Assembly: GCA_031361295.1 (NCBI GenBank)
Contig: JANMCN010000133.1
Span: 42,973-106,972 of the forward strand
Source: JALZOC01 sp031361295
Lineage (GTDB): Bacteria > Acidobacteriota > Vicinamibacteria > Vicinamibacterales > 2-12-FULL-66-21
DNA length: 64,000 nt
Direction of reading: 5' to 3'
In this document: in pieces, positions 1 through 7,002 of the stretch
Numbering within the stretch: position 1 is the first letter of the stretch
How the letters are laid out: each line of letters opens with the position of its first letter
Translations under genes and position numbers: made by a program
Notes under the pieces: model-generated
Databases searched by the model: none
What the model saw: the letters and a program-made list of their open reading frames with translations, nothing else
Told to the model about the DNA's origin: nothing

Positions 1-504
1 GACATGATCGCCCGGGCGCTCAAGGCCGGCCACGCCTTCGCGACGGGGCTGAAGATGGCCGCCGACGAACTGCCCGAACCCGTCGGACCGGAGTTCCGCA
101 AGACCTTCGACGAGCAGAACTTCGGCCTGCCGCTGAAGGACTCGCTCGACAACCTGGCCAAGCGGATTCCCATTCTCGACGTGCGGTTTTTCGCGACCGC
201 CGTGCTGATCCAGCGGGAGACGGGCGGCAACCTCTCGGAGATCCTGGAAAACCTCGGCCACGTCGTGCGGGAGCGATTCAAGATTCTCCGGCAGGTGCGC
301 GTCTATACCGCACACGGCCGGTTCACGGGGTACGTCCTGCTGGCCCTGCCGGCATTCCTGGGCATCGCCCTGTCGTTCATCAACCCGGACCACATGAACA
401 TGCTGTTCCGCGAACGCATGGGGCAGATGATGCTGCTCGGCGCGCTCGTGATGCAGGCGATCGGGTTCCTGTGGATCAAGCACGTCATCAAGATCGAGGT
501 GTAG
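1..504 (+). CDS. tadB: Tad pilus inner-membrane protein TadB, C-terminal part (cut by window edge)
   Basis: The reading frame is open from the first base, so the N-terminus lies outside the window. The visible 167 residues match the type II secretion F (T2SSF) domain of TadB, a polytopic inner-membrane platform protein that works with the TadA ATPase to assemble Flp/Tad pili. The stretch containing TAVLIQRETGGNLSEILENL is typical of the family. Two hydrophobic segments follow (around GYVLLALPAFLGIALSFI and MMLLGALVMQAIGFLWI), as in T2SSF proteins that end in membrane helices. The next gene starts two bases after the stop, so the two are co-transcribed. TadB rather than TadC is inferred from gene order. 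Confidence 0.88.
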   Translation, partial: DMIARALKAGHAFATGLKMAADELPEPVGPEFRKTFDEQNFGLPLKDSLDNLAKRIPILDVRFFATAVLIQRETGGNLSEILENLGHVVRERFKILRQVRVYTAHGRFTGYVLLALPAFLGIALSFINPDHMNMLFRERMGQMMLLGALVMQAIGFLWIKHVIKIEV

Positions 505-505
505 T

Positions 506-1423
506 GTGGCGATGCTCCTGCCCCTGCTGGCATTCGTGTTCGGATCTCTCATAATCGCCGCCGCGGCCATCGCGATGATGCCGAAGCCGGCGACGAGCAT
601 CGATCGACGGATCGAGGAGCTCAGCGCCGCGCGCGCCACCGACGCGGACGCGCGGCCGCGATTCGACTCGATGGTCGCGTTCTTCAAGCGGGTGGGGGAG
701 AAGGCTCCGCGCTCCGCGAAGGAGCTCGGATCGTTGAAGCTGCGGCTCGTTCAGGCGGGCTACCGCCGGCACGAAGCCCTCACGATCTTCTTCGGCGTCC
801 GCGTGGTGTTCGCGCTCGCGCTGTTCTCCCTGTTCTCGACGTCCGTGCTCTCGCGCCCGAACATGACCCTTGCGCTCGGCGGGCTGGGCTTCGGCTACGT
901 GCTGCCCGGCATGATCCTCGCGCGCATGGCGAAGCGCCGCGCCCACCGGATCCGGCTCTCGCTCGCGGACGCGCTCGATTTGCTCGTCGTCAGCGTCGAA
1001 GCCGGCCTTGGTCTCGACCAGGCGCTGTCGCGCGTCGGCATGGAGCTCGAATTCGCCTATCCCGAGCTGTCGGACGAGCTGCGGCTCATCAACCTGGAGC
1101 TGCGGGCCGGGAAGCCGCGGGCCGAAGCGCTGCGAAACCTCGCCGACCGCACGGGTGTCGACGACTTGAGTGCACTCGTGACGATGCTCATCCAGACGGA
1201 CAAGTTCGGCACGAGCGTCGCGCAGTCGCTGCGCGTGTATTCCGAGACGCTGCGCACCAAGCGGCGCCAGCGGGCCGAGGAAGCCGCGGCGAAGACCGGC
1301 GTGAAGATGGTGTTCCCGCTCGTGTTCTGCATCTTCCCGGCGATCTGGATCGTGACGATTGGCCCCGCGGCCATCCGCTTCGTCACGGTGCTCTTCCCGC
1401 TCGTCGAGAACTCGCGCCGGTAA
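506..1423 (+). CDS. tadC: Tad pilus inner-membrane protein TadC
   Basis: A 305-residue T2SSF-domain protein, the second platform subunit of a Tad pilus machine. An N-terminal membrane helix (residues 2-25) is followed by a basic cytosolic stretch, a hydrophobic pair (about 90-140), the T2SSF domain (about 155-290, containing LLVVSVEAGLGLDQALSRVG) and a final hydrophobic helix (LVFCIFPAIWIVTIGPAAI). The assigned start is the GTG at 506, immediately after the tadB stop. The in-frame ATG at 512 is an equally possible start. The tadB-tadC pairing is standard in Tad loci; the rest of the locus should lie upstream of the window. Confidence 0.88.
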   Translation: MAMLLPLLAFVFGSLIIAAAAIAMMPKPATSIDRRIEELSAARATDADARPRFDSMVAFFKRVGEKAPRSAKELGSLKLRLVQAGYRRHEALTIFFGVRVVFALALFSLFSTSVLSRPNMTLALGGLGFGYVLPGMILARMAKRRAHRIRLSLADALDLLVVSVEAGLGLDQALSRVGMELEFAYPELSDELRLINLELRAGKPRAEALRNLADRTGVDDLSALVTMLIQTDKFGTSVAQSLRVYSETLRTKRRQRAEEAAAKTGVKMVFPLVFCIFPAIWIVTIGPAAIRFVTVLFPLVENSRR

Positions 1424-1455
1424 CGGACCGGACCGGATCCCAAGGTGCTATCGCG

Positions 1456-1815
1456 ATGCTGATTGCCAGGAACCTCAAGAACGGTGTCGTCGTCGCGGAT
1501 CGCGTCGGCGTCGCCGACACGCGCGCGACGCGCGCGGTCGGCCTGCTCTCCCGGCGGGGGCTCGAGTCCGGCGAAGCGCTGTGGATCGTGCCGAGCCGGG
1601 GCGTGCACACGTGCGGCATGCACTTCTCCATCGACGTGCTGGCGCTCGACGAGCGCGGCACGGTGATCGACCGCGTCGTGAACATGAAGCCGTGGCGCAT
1701 CCGGCTGCCGCGTCGGGGTACCGCCGGCGTTCTCGAGCTGCCCGCGGGCACGCTGGACGCGTCGGGGACGACGCTCGGTGATCGTATCGAACTCAGCACC
1801 GCCGGCGTCGCGTGA
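1456..1815 (+). CDS. DUF192 family protein
   Basis: A 119-residue protein matching the DUF192 fold from end to end: an N-terminal strand pair, the conserved GVHTCGMHFSIDVLALD core (residues about 49-65) and a final segment of the LELPAGTLD type. The function of DUF192 is not established. It is often a single secreted or cytosolic domain and is frequently found near Tad/Flp genes in environmental bacteria. No signal peptide is visible here, so it is probably cytosolic. It follows tadC by 32 bases and precedes the AAA+ gene by 30, suggesting a shared transcript. Confidence 0.85.
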   Translation: MLIARNLKNGVVVADRVGVADTRATRAVGLLSRRGLESGEALWIVPSRGVHTCGMHFSIDVLALDERGTVIDRVVNMKPWRIRLPRRGTAGVLELPAGTLDASGTTLGDRIELSTAGVA

Positions 1816-1845
1816 GTGGATCCCAGTTGATCAAGGTTTTGACTG

Positions 1846-3180
1846 ATGAGCACCGCTACTGAAGCACCCCCGGTCCGCCGCGCCGCCGCCGCCCCGGAGC
1901 CGCCCCCGCCGCCCGCCACGCTGGAGGCGACGGGACTCAATCCGGACACGCTGTCGCAGCTGCTCCTGAAGAGCCTCATCGCGGGAGAAGCGAGCGGCAC
2001 CGGGCTGGCCGACAAGCTGCGGCTGCCGTACTCGGTGCTCGAAACCCTGGTGGAGCATGCCCGCATCGAAAAGCTGATCGAGGTGCGCGGCGCGAGCGGC
2101 ACGGGTACCGCCGCGTATCGCTACGTGCTCACCGATCTCGGGCGCGACCGCGCGAACCAGTTTCTCGACATCTGCCGGTACGTCGGGGCTGCCCCGGTCC
2201 CGCTCGCACAGTACAACGCGTACGTGCGCGCCTGCATGTCGGCCCGGCCCTACCTGGACCGGGAGCGGCTGTCGCTCGGGTTCGAACACCTCGTGGTGAA
2301 CAAGGGCATGTTCGATCAGCTCGGACCGGCCGTGAACTCGGGCAAGGCGCTGTTCCTGTACGGGGCGCCGGGCAACGGCAAGACCGTCGTCGCGGAGGGA
2401 ATCGGACGGGCGCTGGGCGGCGAGATGTTCATCCCGTACGCCGTGGACGTGGACGGGCAGCAGATCACGATGTTCGATCCCGTGAACCACCAGGTGGTCA
2501 CGTCGGCCGCCGAGCACCAGAGCGTCATCACGACGGCGGTTCACGATCGCCGGTGGGAGCGGATCCGCCGCCCGGTCGTCGTCGTCGGCGGCGAGCTGAC
2601 GCTCGAGATGCTCGATCTCACGTTCAACCCGATCTCGAAGTTCTACGAGGCGCCGATCCAGATGAAGGCCAACGGCGGCGTCTTCGTCGTGGACGACTTC
2701 GGGCGTCAGCGCATTCCGCCCCGGGACCTGCTGAACCGCTGGATCGTGCCGCTCGAGAGCCGCGTGGACTACCTGACGCTCCACACCGGGCGGAAGTTCG
2801 AGGTGCCCTTCAACGTCTTCATCGTGTTCGCCACGAATCTGAAGCCGGAATCGCTGGCGGACGAGGCCTTCCTGCGCCGCATCCCGTACAAGATCCTGGC
2901 GCAGAACCCCACGATTGACGAGTACTGCCGCATTTTCGAACTCAATTGCCGGCGCCGGAATCTGCCGTTCGACGCGGTGATGGTCGAGTATCTCGAGCGG
3001 ACCTACTACAAGCCCCGCGGGCTGCAGATGCGTGCGTGCCATCCGCGTGACCTGCTCGACCAGGTCGTCGATATCTGCCGGTACCAGAACCGCGAGCCCG
3101 TCATCACGCGCGAGCTGCTGGACGCGGCGTGCGGCAGCTACTTCATCGAGGAAAGCGAGTCGCAGGGAGCGGGGGCATGA
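1846..3180 (+). CDS. AAA+ family ATPase with N-terminal winged-helix-like region
   Basis: A 444-residue ATPase. A low-complexity Pro/Ala head (residues 1-25) leads into a helical region of winged-helix type (about 29-110). The AAA+ core has Walker A GAPGNGKT at 173-180 and Walker B VVDD at 281-284, followed by a sensor-type stretch IVFATNLKP and an arginine-containing lid. The C-terminal third (YYKPRGLQMRACHPRDLLDQ onward) resembles the lid of MoxR/RavA-like ATPases. The substrate is unknown. Its place directly after Tad genes, with the downstream gene overlapping its stop codon, suggests a role tied to the pilus or to membrane-protein remodelling; this is inference. Confidence 0.8.
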   Translation: MSTATEAPPVRRAAAAPEPPPPPATLEATGLNPDTLSQLLLKSLIAGEASGTGLADKLRLPYSVLETLVEHARIEKLIEVRGASGTGTAAYRYVLTDLGRDRANQFLDICRYVGAAPVPLAQYNAYVRACMSARPYLDRERLSLGFEHLVVNKGMFDQLGPAVNSGKALFLYGAPGNGKTVVAEGIGRALGGEMFIPYAVDVDGQQITMFDPVNHQVVTSAAEHQSVITTAVHDRRWERIRRPVVVVGGELTLEMLDLTFNPISKFYEAPIQMKANGGVFVVDDFGRQRIPPRDLLNRWIVPLESRVDYLTLHTGRKFEVPFNVFIVFATNLKPESLADEAFLRRIPYKILAQNPTIDEYCRIFELNCRRRNLPFDAVMVEYLERTYYKPRGLQMRACHPRDLLDQVVDICRYQNREPVITRELLDAACGSYFIEESESQGAGA

Positions 3181-3857
3181 AGCGTGTCGAGCTCACGTTC
3201 CCGGCGACGTTTGCCGCGGCGCCGCAGGCCGCCGCCGGGCTCGGCGCCCGTGCGGACCGTCTCGCCGACATCACGGCGCGTGCCGGCGTCATCGTGCTGT
3301 TCTCGTTCATGGCGATGCGCCTCGGTGCCGACTTCTTCGCGACCGGCCGCGTCACCGGGCTCCTGCTGCTGCTCAGCGAGCTGCTCGTCGTCGTGATGAC
3401 GGTCCGGCGCCGATCGGCGGCCGCCGTCGACCGCAGCGTGCAGGCGAGGATGCTCACGCTGGCGTCGATGCTCGGTCCGCCGCTGCTTCAGCCGGCGCAC
3501 GTGATGTCCCTGGCGCCGGAGTCCACGACCGTGGCGTTGTCGGTCATCGGGCTTGCGGTCGTCATCACGGGAAAGATGACGCTCGGCCGCAGTTTCGGCC
3601 TCATTCCCGCGAATCGCGGCATCGTCTCGACGGGCCTCTACCGGCTCGTCCGCCACCCGATTTACCTCGGCTATCTGCTGACGCACTTCGCGTTCCTCGC
3701 GGCGAACCCGTCGCTCTGGAACATCGGGATCCTCCTTGCGGCTGACGCCGCGCTGCTCGCCCGCGCCGTGTGCGAAGAGAAGACGCTCGCCGCCGACCCC
3801 ATGTATCAGGCGTACCGGGAGTCGGTCCGATGGAGGGTGTGTCCGGGGCTCTTTTGA
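3177..3857 (+). CDS. Integral-membrane methyltransferase of the isoprenylcysteine carboxyl methyltransferase / phospholipid methyltransferase type
   Basis: A 226-residue polytopic membrane protein. Start chosen at the ATG at 3177, which overlaps the AAA+ stop codon by four bases (ATGA); a longer frame exists upstream but lies within the ATPase gene. Several hydrophobic helices precede the family signature TGLYRLVRHPIYLGYLLTH and a C-terminal segment with an EEKTLAADPMYQAYRESVRWRVCPGLF pattern (split here only by eye), which ICMT/PEMT-like enzymes use to bind S-adenosylmethionine. The methyl acceptor cannot be told from sequence. Translational coupling to the ATPase suggests that they act in the same process. 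Confidence 0.8.
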   Translation: MKRVELTFPATFAAAPQAAAGLGARADRLADITARAGVIVLFSFMAMRLGADFFATGRVTGLLLLLSELLVVVMTVRRRSAAAVDRSVQARMLTLASMLGPPLLQPAHVMSLAPESTTVALSVIGLAVVITGKMTLGRSFGLIPANRGIVSTGLYRLVRHPIYLGYLLTHFAFLAANPSLWNIGILLAADAALLARAVCEEKTLAADPMYQAYRESVRWRVCPGLF

Positions 3858-3921
3858 GCTGACTCGCTGTGGCCAACGGAGGCAGCGGCAGAGGCCACCG
3901 CCCACCCGCCGGCGCGCCGTG

Positions 3922-4212
3922 CTATCGGCCCCGCTCCGGATCGGGCGTGTGAAGGGTGGCGACCGTCGCCCCGAGATGAGACGCGGCATCGTCATGGAAC
4001 GACGCGACGAGGGGATGCCGATCGAGAGCCGCCTGGACCCTGCCACGCTGGACGCCCGTGCCGCGTCCGTGAATCAACCGGACTTCCCGCAGACCCGCCG
4101 AGTGGGCCGCGTGAATGTACTCCTCGACGACCGACGTGATGTCCCGCGGATGGAACGCGTGGAGGTCGAGCGAGTCGTCGATGGGCACGCGGTGCGGAGG
4201 CTCGTCGGTCAC
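3922..4212 (-). CDS. Stand-alone Smr-domain protein
   Basis: A 96-residue protein consisting almost wholly of an Smr (small MutS-related) domain. The hallmark LDLHAF is near residues 16-21 and the HGRGTGVQRGRV loop near 48-59. Smr domains are nucleases or nucleic-acid binders; free-standing small copies in bacteria are poorly characterised, though some are linked to ribosome rescue or RNA cleavage. The start codon overlaps the queF stop by four bases, so the two are translated together. The usual Smr GxG catalytic loop is present, so activity is plausible. Confidence 0.85.
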   Translation of the reverse strand: MTDEPPHRVPIDDSLDLHAFHPRDITSVVEEYIHAAHSAGLREVRLIHGRGTGVQRGRVQAALDRHPLVASFHDDAASHLGATVATLHTPDPERGR

Positions 4213-4601
4213 ACTGTCGGGCCCGGCTCGATTCGCGGTCGGGGTGACGTGGCAGGCGGCTTCTCATATGAGGCGGTGACCACCGTCGTGATTCCGCCGC
4301 GCACCGAGAAGTCGCCGATGACCGTCATCCTCCTGGGTTTGCACGCCTCGGCGAGATCGTCCAGGATGCGGTTCGTGACCGCCTCATAGAAGATCCCCTG
4401 GTTGCGGAACTCGATCATGTAGTACTTCAGCGCGCGCAGTTCCAGGCAGAGTTCGTCCGGGATGTAGGTGATGAGGATCTCACCGAAATCCGGGAGGCCG
4501 GTCTTGGGGCAGACGGACGTGAACTCGGGGCACCGAATCTCGATTTCGTAGTCGCGTTCCGGCTTCGGGTTCGGGAAAGTCTCCAGTGTCGTGCTCGGCA
4601 T
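4209..4601 (-). CDS. queF: NADPH-dependent 7-cyano-7-deazaguanine reductase QueF
   Basis: QueF reduces preQ0 to preQ1 in queuosine synthesis in the cytosol. At 130 residues this is the short unimodular type. The catalytic Cys lies in CPEFTSVCPKTGLPDFGEI, and the family QueF motif ELRALKYYMIEFRNQGIFYEAV with the downstream Glu is intact. I start at ATG 4601. An upstream in-frame ATG at 4619 would place a perfect TACAAT -10 hexamer (4610-4615) inside the coding region. The gene is coupled to the Smr gene by a four-base overlap. No other queuosine genes are visible in the window. Confidence 0.93.
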   Translation of the reverse strand: MPSTTLETFPNPKPERDYEIEIRCPEFTSVCPKTGLPDFGEILITYIPDELCLELRALKYYMIEFRNQGIFYEAVTNRILDDLAEACKPRRMTVIGDFSVRGGITTVVTASYEKPPATSPRPRIEPGPTV

Positions 4602-4609
4602 GTCACAAA

Positions 4610-4615
4610 ATTGTA
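4610..4615 (-). promoter_or_regulatory. -10 hexamer of the queF promoter
   Basis: TACAAT on the minus strand ends eight bases before the chosen queF ATG. Transcription would begin about two bases upstream of the start codon, giving an almost leaderless mRNA. No convincing -35 hexamer is seen. Confidence 0.5.
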
Positions 4616-4656
4616 GCATTTACGGCCTTTTTTTCACGTCCGCGTGCGTACCGTGA

Positions 4657-4686
4657 TTGACACCGTAAAAGACCGCGGGCTAGGAT
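4657..4686 (+). promoter_or_regulatory. Sigma70-type promoter for the HU-like gene
   Basis: A consensus TTGACA (4657-4662) is followed after 18 bases by TAGGAT (4681-4686). Predicted transcription start near 4693 leaves a leader of about 158 bases before the HU-like gene. The remaining leader sequence holds no gene I can support. Confidence 0.6.
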
Positions 4687-4850
4687 GTGGCTCGATTCCA
4701 CCAGCCGGCTCGAGTGTTCCCCGTTCCGCGACTGCGAACGAACGGGTGTTGCACGGAGGACGGCCGGCCCTGATTTCTCCGCTGCCGCCGCACGCGCGCA
4801 CGGCCGTTATGCGGGTCTTACAGAGCGCGCCCAAGCAAGGGGAATAGCCG

Positions 4851-5150
4851 ATGGCAGAGGCCCGCAGGATGGGCAAGTCCGAACTCTTTTCGCATTTCGC
4901 GGATCGCTTCGAAGTGAAGCGGACGCAGGCGCGGGAGTTCTTCGACGAATTGAACACGCTGGCGGAGAAGGAGCTGAAACGGTCCGGGGAGTTCGTGCTG
5001 CCCGGGATGGTGAAGCTGGTGGTCCAGAAGCGCAAGGCCCGGATGGGGCGCAATCCCGCGACGGGAGAGGCCATCAAGATTCCGGCCAAGACCGTCGTCA
5101 AGGCGCGGATCGCCAAACAGCTGAAAGACACCGTTCTGCCCAAGAAGTAG
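4851..5150 (+). CDS. HU/IHF-family DNA-binding protein
   Basis: A 99-residue histone-like protein, close to the usual 90. The N-terminal helical dimer region (GKSELFSHFADRFEVKRTQAREFF) is followed by the beta-arm sequence containing KARMGRNPATGEAIKIPAKTVV, the HU signature with the Asn-Pro tip that intercalates in DNA. A few extra residues (MAEARRM) lead the canonical start. The start is supported by an AAGGGGAA-like Shine-Dalgarno stretch just upstream. It is monocistronic with its own promoter and terminator, as expected for a nucleoid protein. Confidence 0.92.
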   Translation: MAEARRMGKSELFSHFADRFEVKRTQAREFFDELNTLAEKELKRSGEFVLPGMVKLVVQKRKARMGRNPATGEAIKIPAKTVVKARIAKQLKDTVLPKK

Positions 5151-5170
5151 GGCTCGAACGATTGCTGCCT

Positions 5171-5220
5171 CGGCCCCTGGCGCCGCGTCACGCGCGCTGC
5201 CAGAGGGCCGTTGTTTTGTA
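5171..5220 (+). terminator. Intrinsic terminator between the convergent HU-like and histidine kinase genes
   Basis: CGGCCCCTGGC near 5171-5181 pairs imperfectly with GCCAGAGGGCCG near 5199-5210, followed by the T-rich tract TTGTTTTGT. It lies 20 bases after the HU-like stop. Confidence 0.55.
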
Positions 5221-5253
5221 CGTGGATGCGGGCCGGCGACACGCGCGGGCGGG

Positions 5254-7002
5254 TCACCCCGCCACGAGCATCGGGCGCGCCGTCGTGCGCGGGAACTCCA
5301 GCACGAACGTGGTGCCCTTGCCGACTTCACTGGCGACGGTGATGGTCCCGCCGAGCTGCTCGACGATTTTCTTCGAGATGGCGAGCCCGAGCCCGAGGCC
5401 TCGCCGCTTCGTCGTGACGAAGTCCTCGAAGACTTGTGAGAGCCGCTCCGCCGGGATGCCGCAGCCGGTGTCGTAAATGCGGACCTGCACGCGGTCGGCG
5501 CGCGCCTCGGTCGCCACGACGATCAGCCCCCCGGGCGCCGTCGCCTGGATCGCGTTCAGGATCAGGTTTCGATAGACCCTCCCGAGCGCGAAGACGTCGC
5601 CTTCGATGAAGACTATCTCCGGCGTCAGCTCCGTCCGGAGCGTCAGCCCGGCGGTCTCGGCGTGCTGTTCCATGGCCTCGGCGGCATCGGCGACGGTCCG
5701 GTTCAAGTCGACCGCGAAGCGCTCGAGCGGAATCGGGCGCGCGATGTTCCGCAGGTCATCGAGCACGCGCTTGACGATGACGAGCTCGCGCTCGACTGTT
5801 TTCCTGAAGGTCTCGCGGTATTCGATATCCTCGTACATCTTCTGGATCAGCTTGCAGCTGTTGCCGATGTTCTGGATCGGATGCGAGAGATCGTGCACGA
5901 GGCCGGCGGCAATGCGCCCGAACATCGCCTGCCGTTCCTGCTTCCGGACGTTCTCCTGCAGCTCGACGAGCCGATCGGCCATGGAGTTGAACGCGTCGCC
6001 GAGCTGGCGGATCTCGTCGTGGCCGGACGGGGCGACCCGCTCGTCCATGTGGCCGTCGGCAATCGCGCGCGTCACGCGCGTGAGCGCGAAGATCCGCTGG
6101 ATGAACGATCGTCCCCAGACCCACCCGAGCACCACCGTGCCGAGGATTGCCAGGGCGATGGCGGCCAGGAGCTGGCGTTCCAGGGAGTGCGCCACAGCAA
6201 AGGCATCGGTCGTCGGCTGCTCGATGAGGATCGTCCACTGGGGGTTGTCCACTGCCGCGGCGACGGCGAGGAGCGGTTCGTTCCGACGATTGGAAAACGT
6301 GGCGGAATCGGTCGAAGAGGCATGCACCCGGACCGACTCCGCAAGCTTCCGTTCGTCGGGCGCGGCGCTGGCGCCGGTCGCGATTAGTTCCTTGTCATTC
6401 GGGTTTCCGTGCGCGATGAATTTCCCCTGCTGGTCGACGAGCAGCGCATACCCCGCGGTGCCGACCCTGATCCTGTCAACCGTGCGCCACAGCTCCTCCA
6501 GGGAGATCTCGGCGACGATCCACCCGGCATCGTCGAGGGGCACGGCAATCGTCGTGGTCGGCAGTGCGTCTGCGTCCATGTGCGGCGTGGCCACGTAGAA
6601 TGCGTCTTCCTTCGCATTCCGGCTGCGCCAGCCCTCGGGCACGGACAATGAGGTCTGGCCGACGCGGCTGGTCACCCGAACACGCCCGGAACCGTCGAAC
6701 ACAGAAATTTCGCGGAACTCTCTGAAATCGAGTACGTGGTTGCGAAGAATGCGCTCCTGCTGCCACAGTCCGAGTTGCGTGTTCTGGAGCTCGGCGCCAA
6801 TCGAGGTCAGCACGCGGACGTTGTTATCGAAGTAGAGCTTCACCCTGCCGGCGACCTGCTCCGCCACCGCCTGGTTCCCGAGCGTGACGGACTTTTCAGT
6901 TCCCGTCCTCAACGATTCGACGGACCAGATGCCATACCCGATCAGCGGCAGAACCGCGGCCGTGGCGATGAGCAGGACGAAGCGGGAGGTGATCCCCCTC
7001 AT
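5254..7002 (-). CDS. Membrane sensor histidine kinase (dCache-like sensor, HAMP, HisKA/HATPase)
   Basis: A 582-residue kinase. Start chosen at ATG 7002, which overlaps the stop of the upstream lipoprotein gene by four bases; a longer frame starts inside that gene. It has an N-terminal membrane helix (about 6-25), a periplasmic region of about 240 residues with a Cache-like pattern (ISVFDGSGRVRVTSRVG, YALLVDQQGKFIAHGN), a second membrane helix (about 279-296), HAMP (about 297-350), a phospho-acceptor His at about 370 in LVHDLSHPIQNIGN, and an ATPase domain with NLILNAIQAT, DTGCGIP and GLGLGLAISKKIV. Dual Cache sensors bind small ligands directly or via binding proteins. Coupling to a peptide-binding lipoprotein suggests it senses a peptide. 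Confidence 0.9.
   Translation of the reverse strand: MRGITSRFVLLIATAAVLPLIGYGIWSVESLRTGTEKSVTLGNQAVAEQVAGRVKLYFDNNVRVLTSIGAELQNTQLGLWQQERILRNHVLDFREFREISVFDGSGRVRVTSRVGQTSLSVPEGWRSRNAKEDAFYVATPHMDADALPTTTIAVPLDDAGWIVAEISLEELWRTVDRIRVGTAGYALLVDQQGKFIAHGNPNDKELIATGASAAPDERKLAESVRVHASSTDSATFSNRRNEPLLAVAAAVDNPQWTILIEQPTTDAFAVAHSLERQLLAAIALAILGTVVLGWVWGRSFIQRIFALTRVTRAIADGHMDERVAPSGHDEIRQLGDAFNSMADRLVELQENVRKQERQAMFGRIAAGLVHDLSHPIQNIGNSCKLIQKMYEDIEYRETFRKTVERELVIVKRVLDDLRNIARPIPLERFAVDLNRTVADAAEAMEQHAETAGLTLRTELTPEIVFIEGDVFALGRVYRNLILNAIQATAPGGLIVVATEARADRVQVRIYDTGCGIPAERLSQVFEDFVTTKRRGLGLGLAISKKIVEQLGGTITVASEVGKGTTFVLEFPRTTARPMLVAG

Noticed and set aside
1831..3042. Long minus-strand ORF (403 codons) across the AAA+ gene
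   Set aside because: It is the complement of a clear ATPase with Walker motifs; the frame is Arg/His/Gln-rich with no domain, typical of GC-rich shadow ORFs.
4681..4730. Possible tRNA T-arm (GTGG-CTCGATT-CCAC)
   Set aside because: Only a 4-bp stem, no matching acceptor strand upstream and no anticodon arm; a chance match.
4644..4847. Short ORF in the HU-gene leader
   Set aside because: It begins before the predicted transcription start, has no ribosome-binding site and is low complexity.
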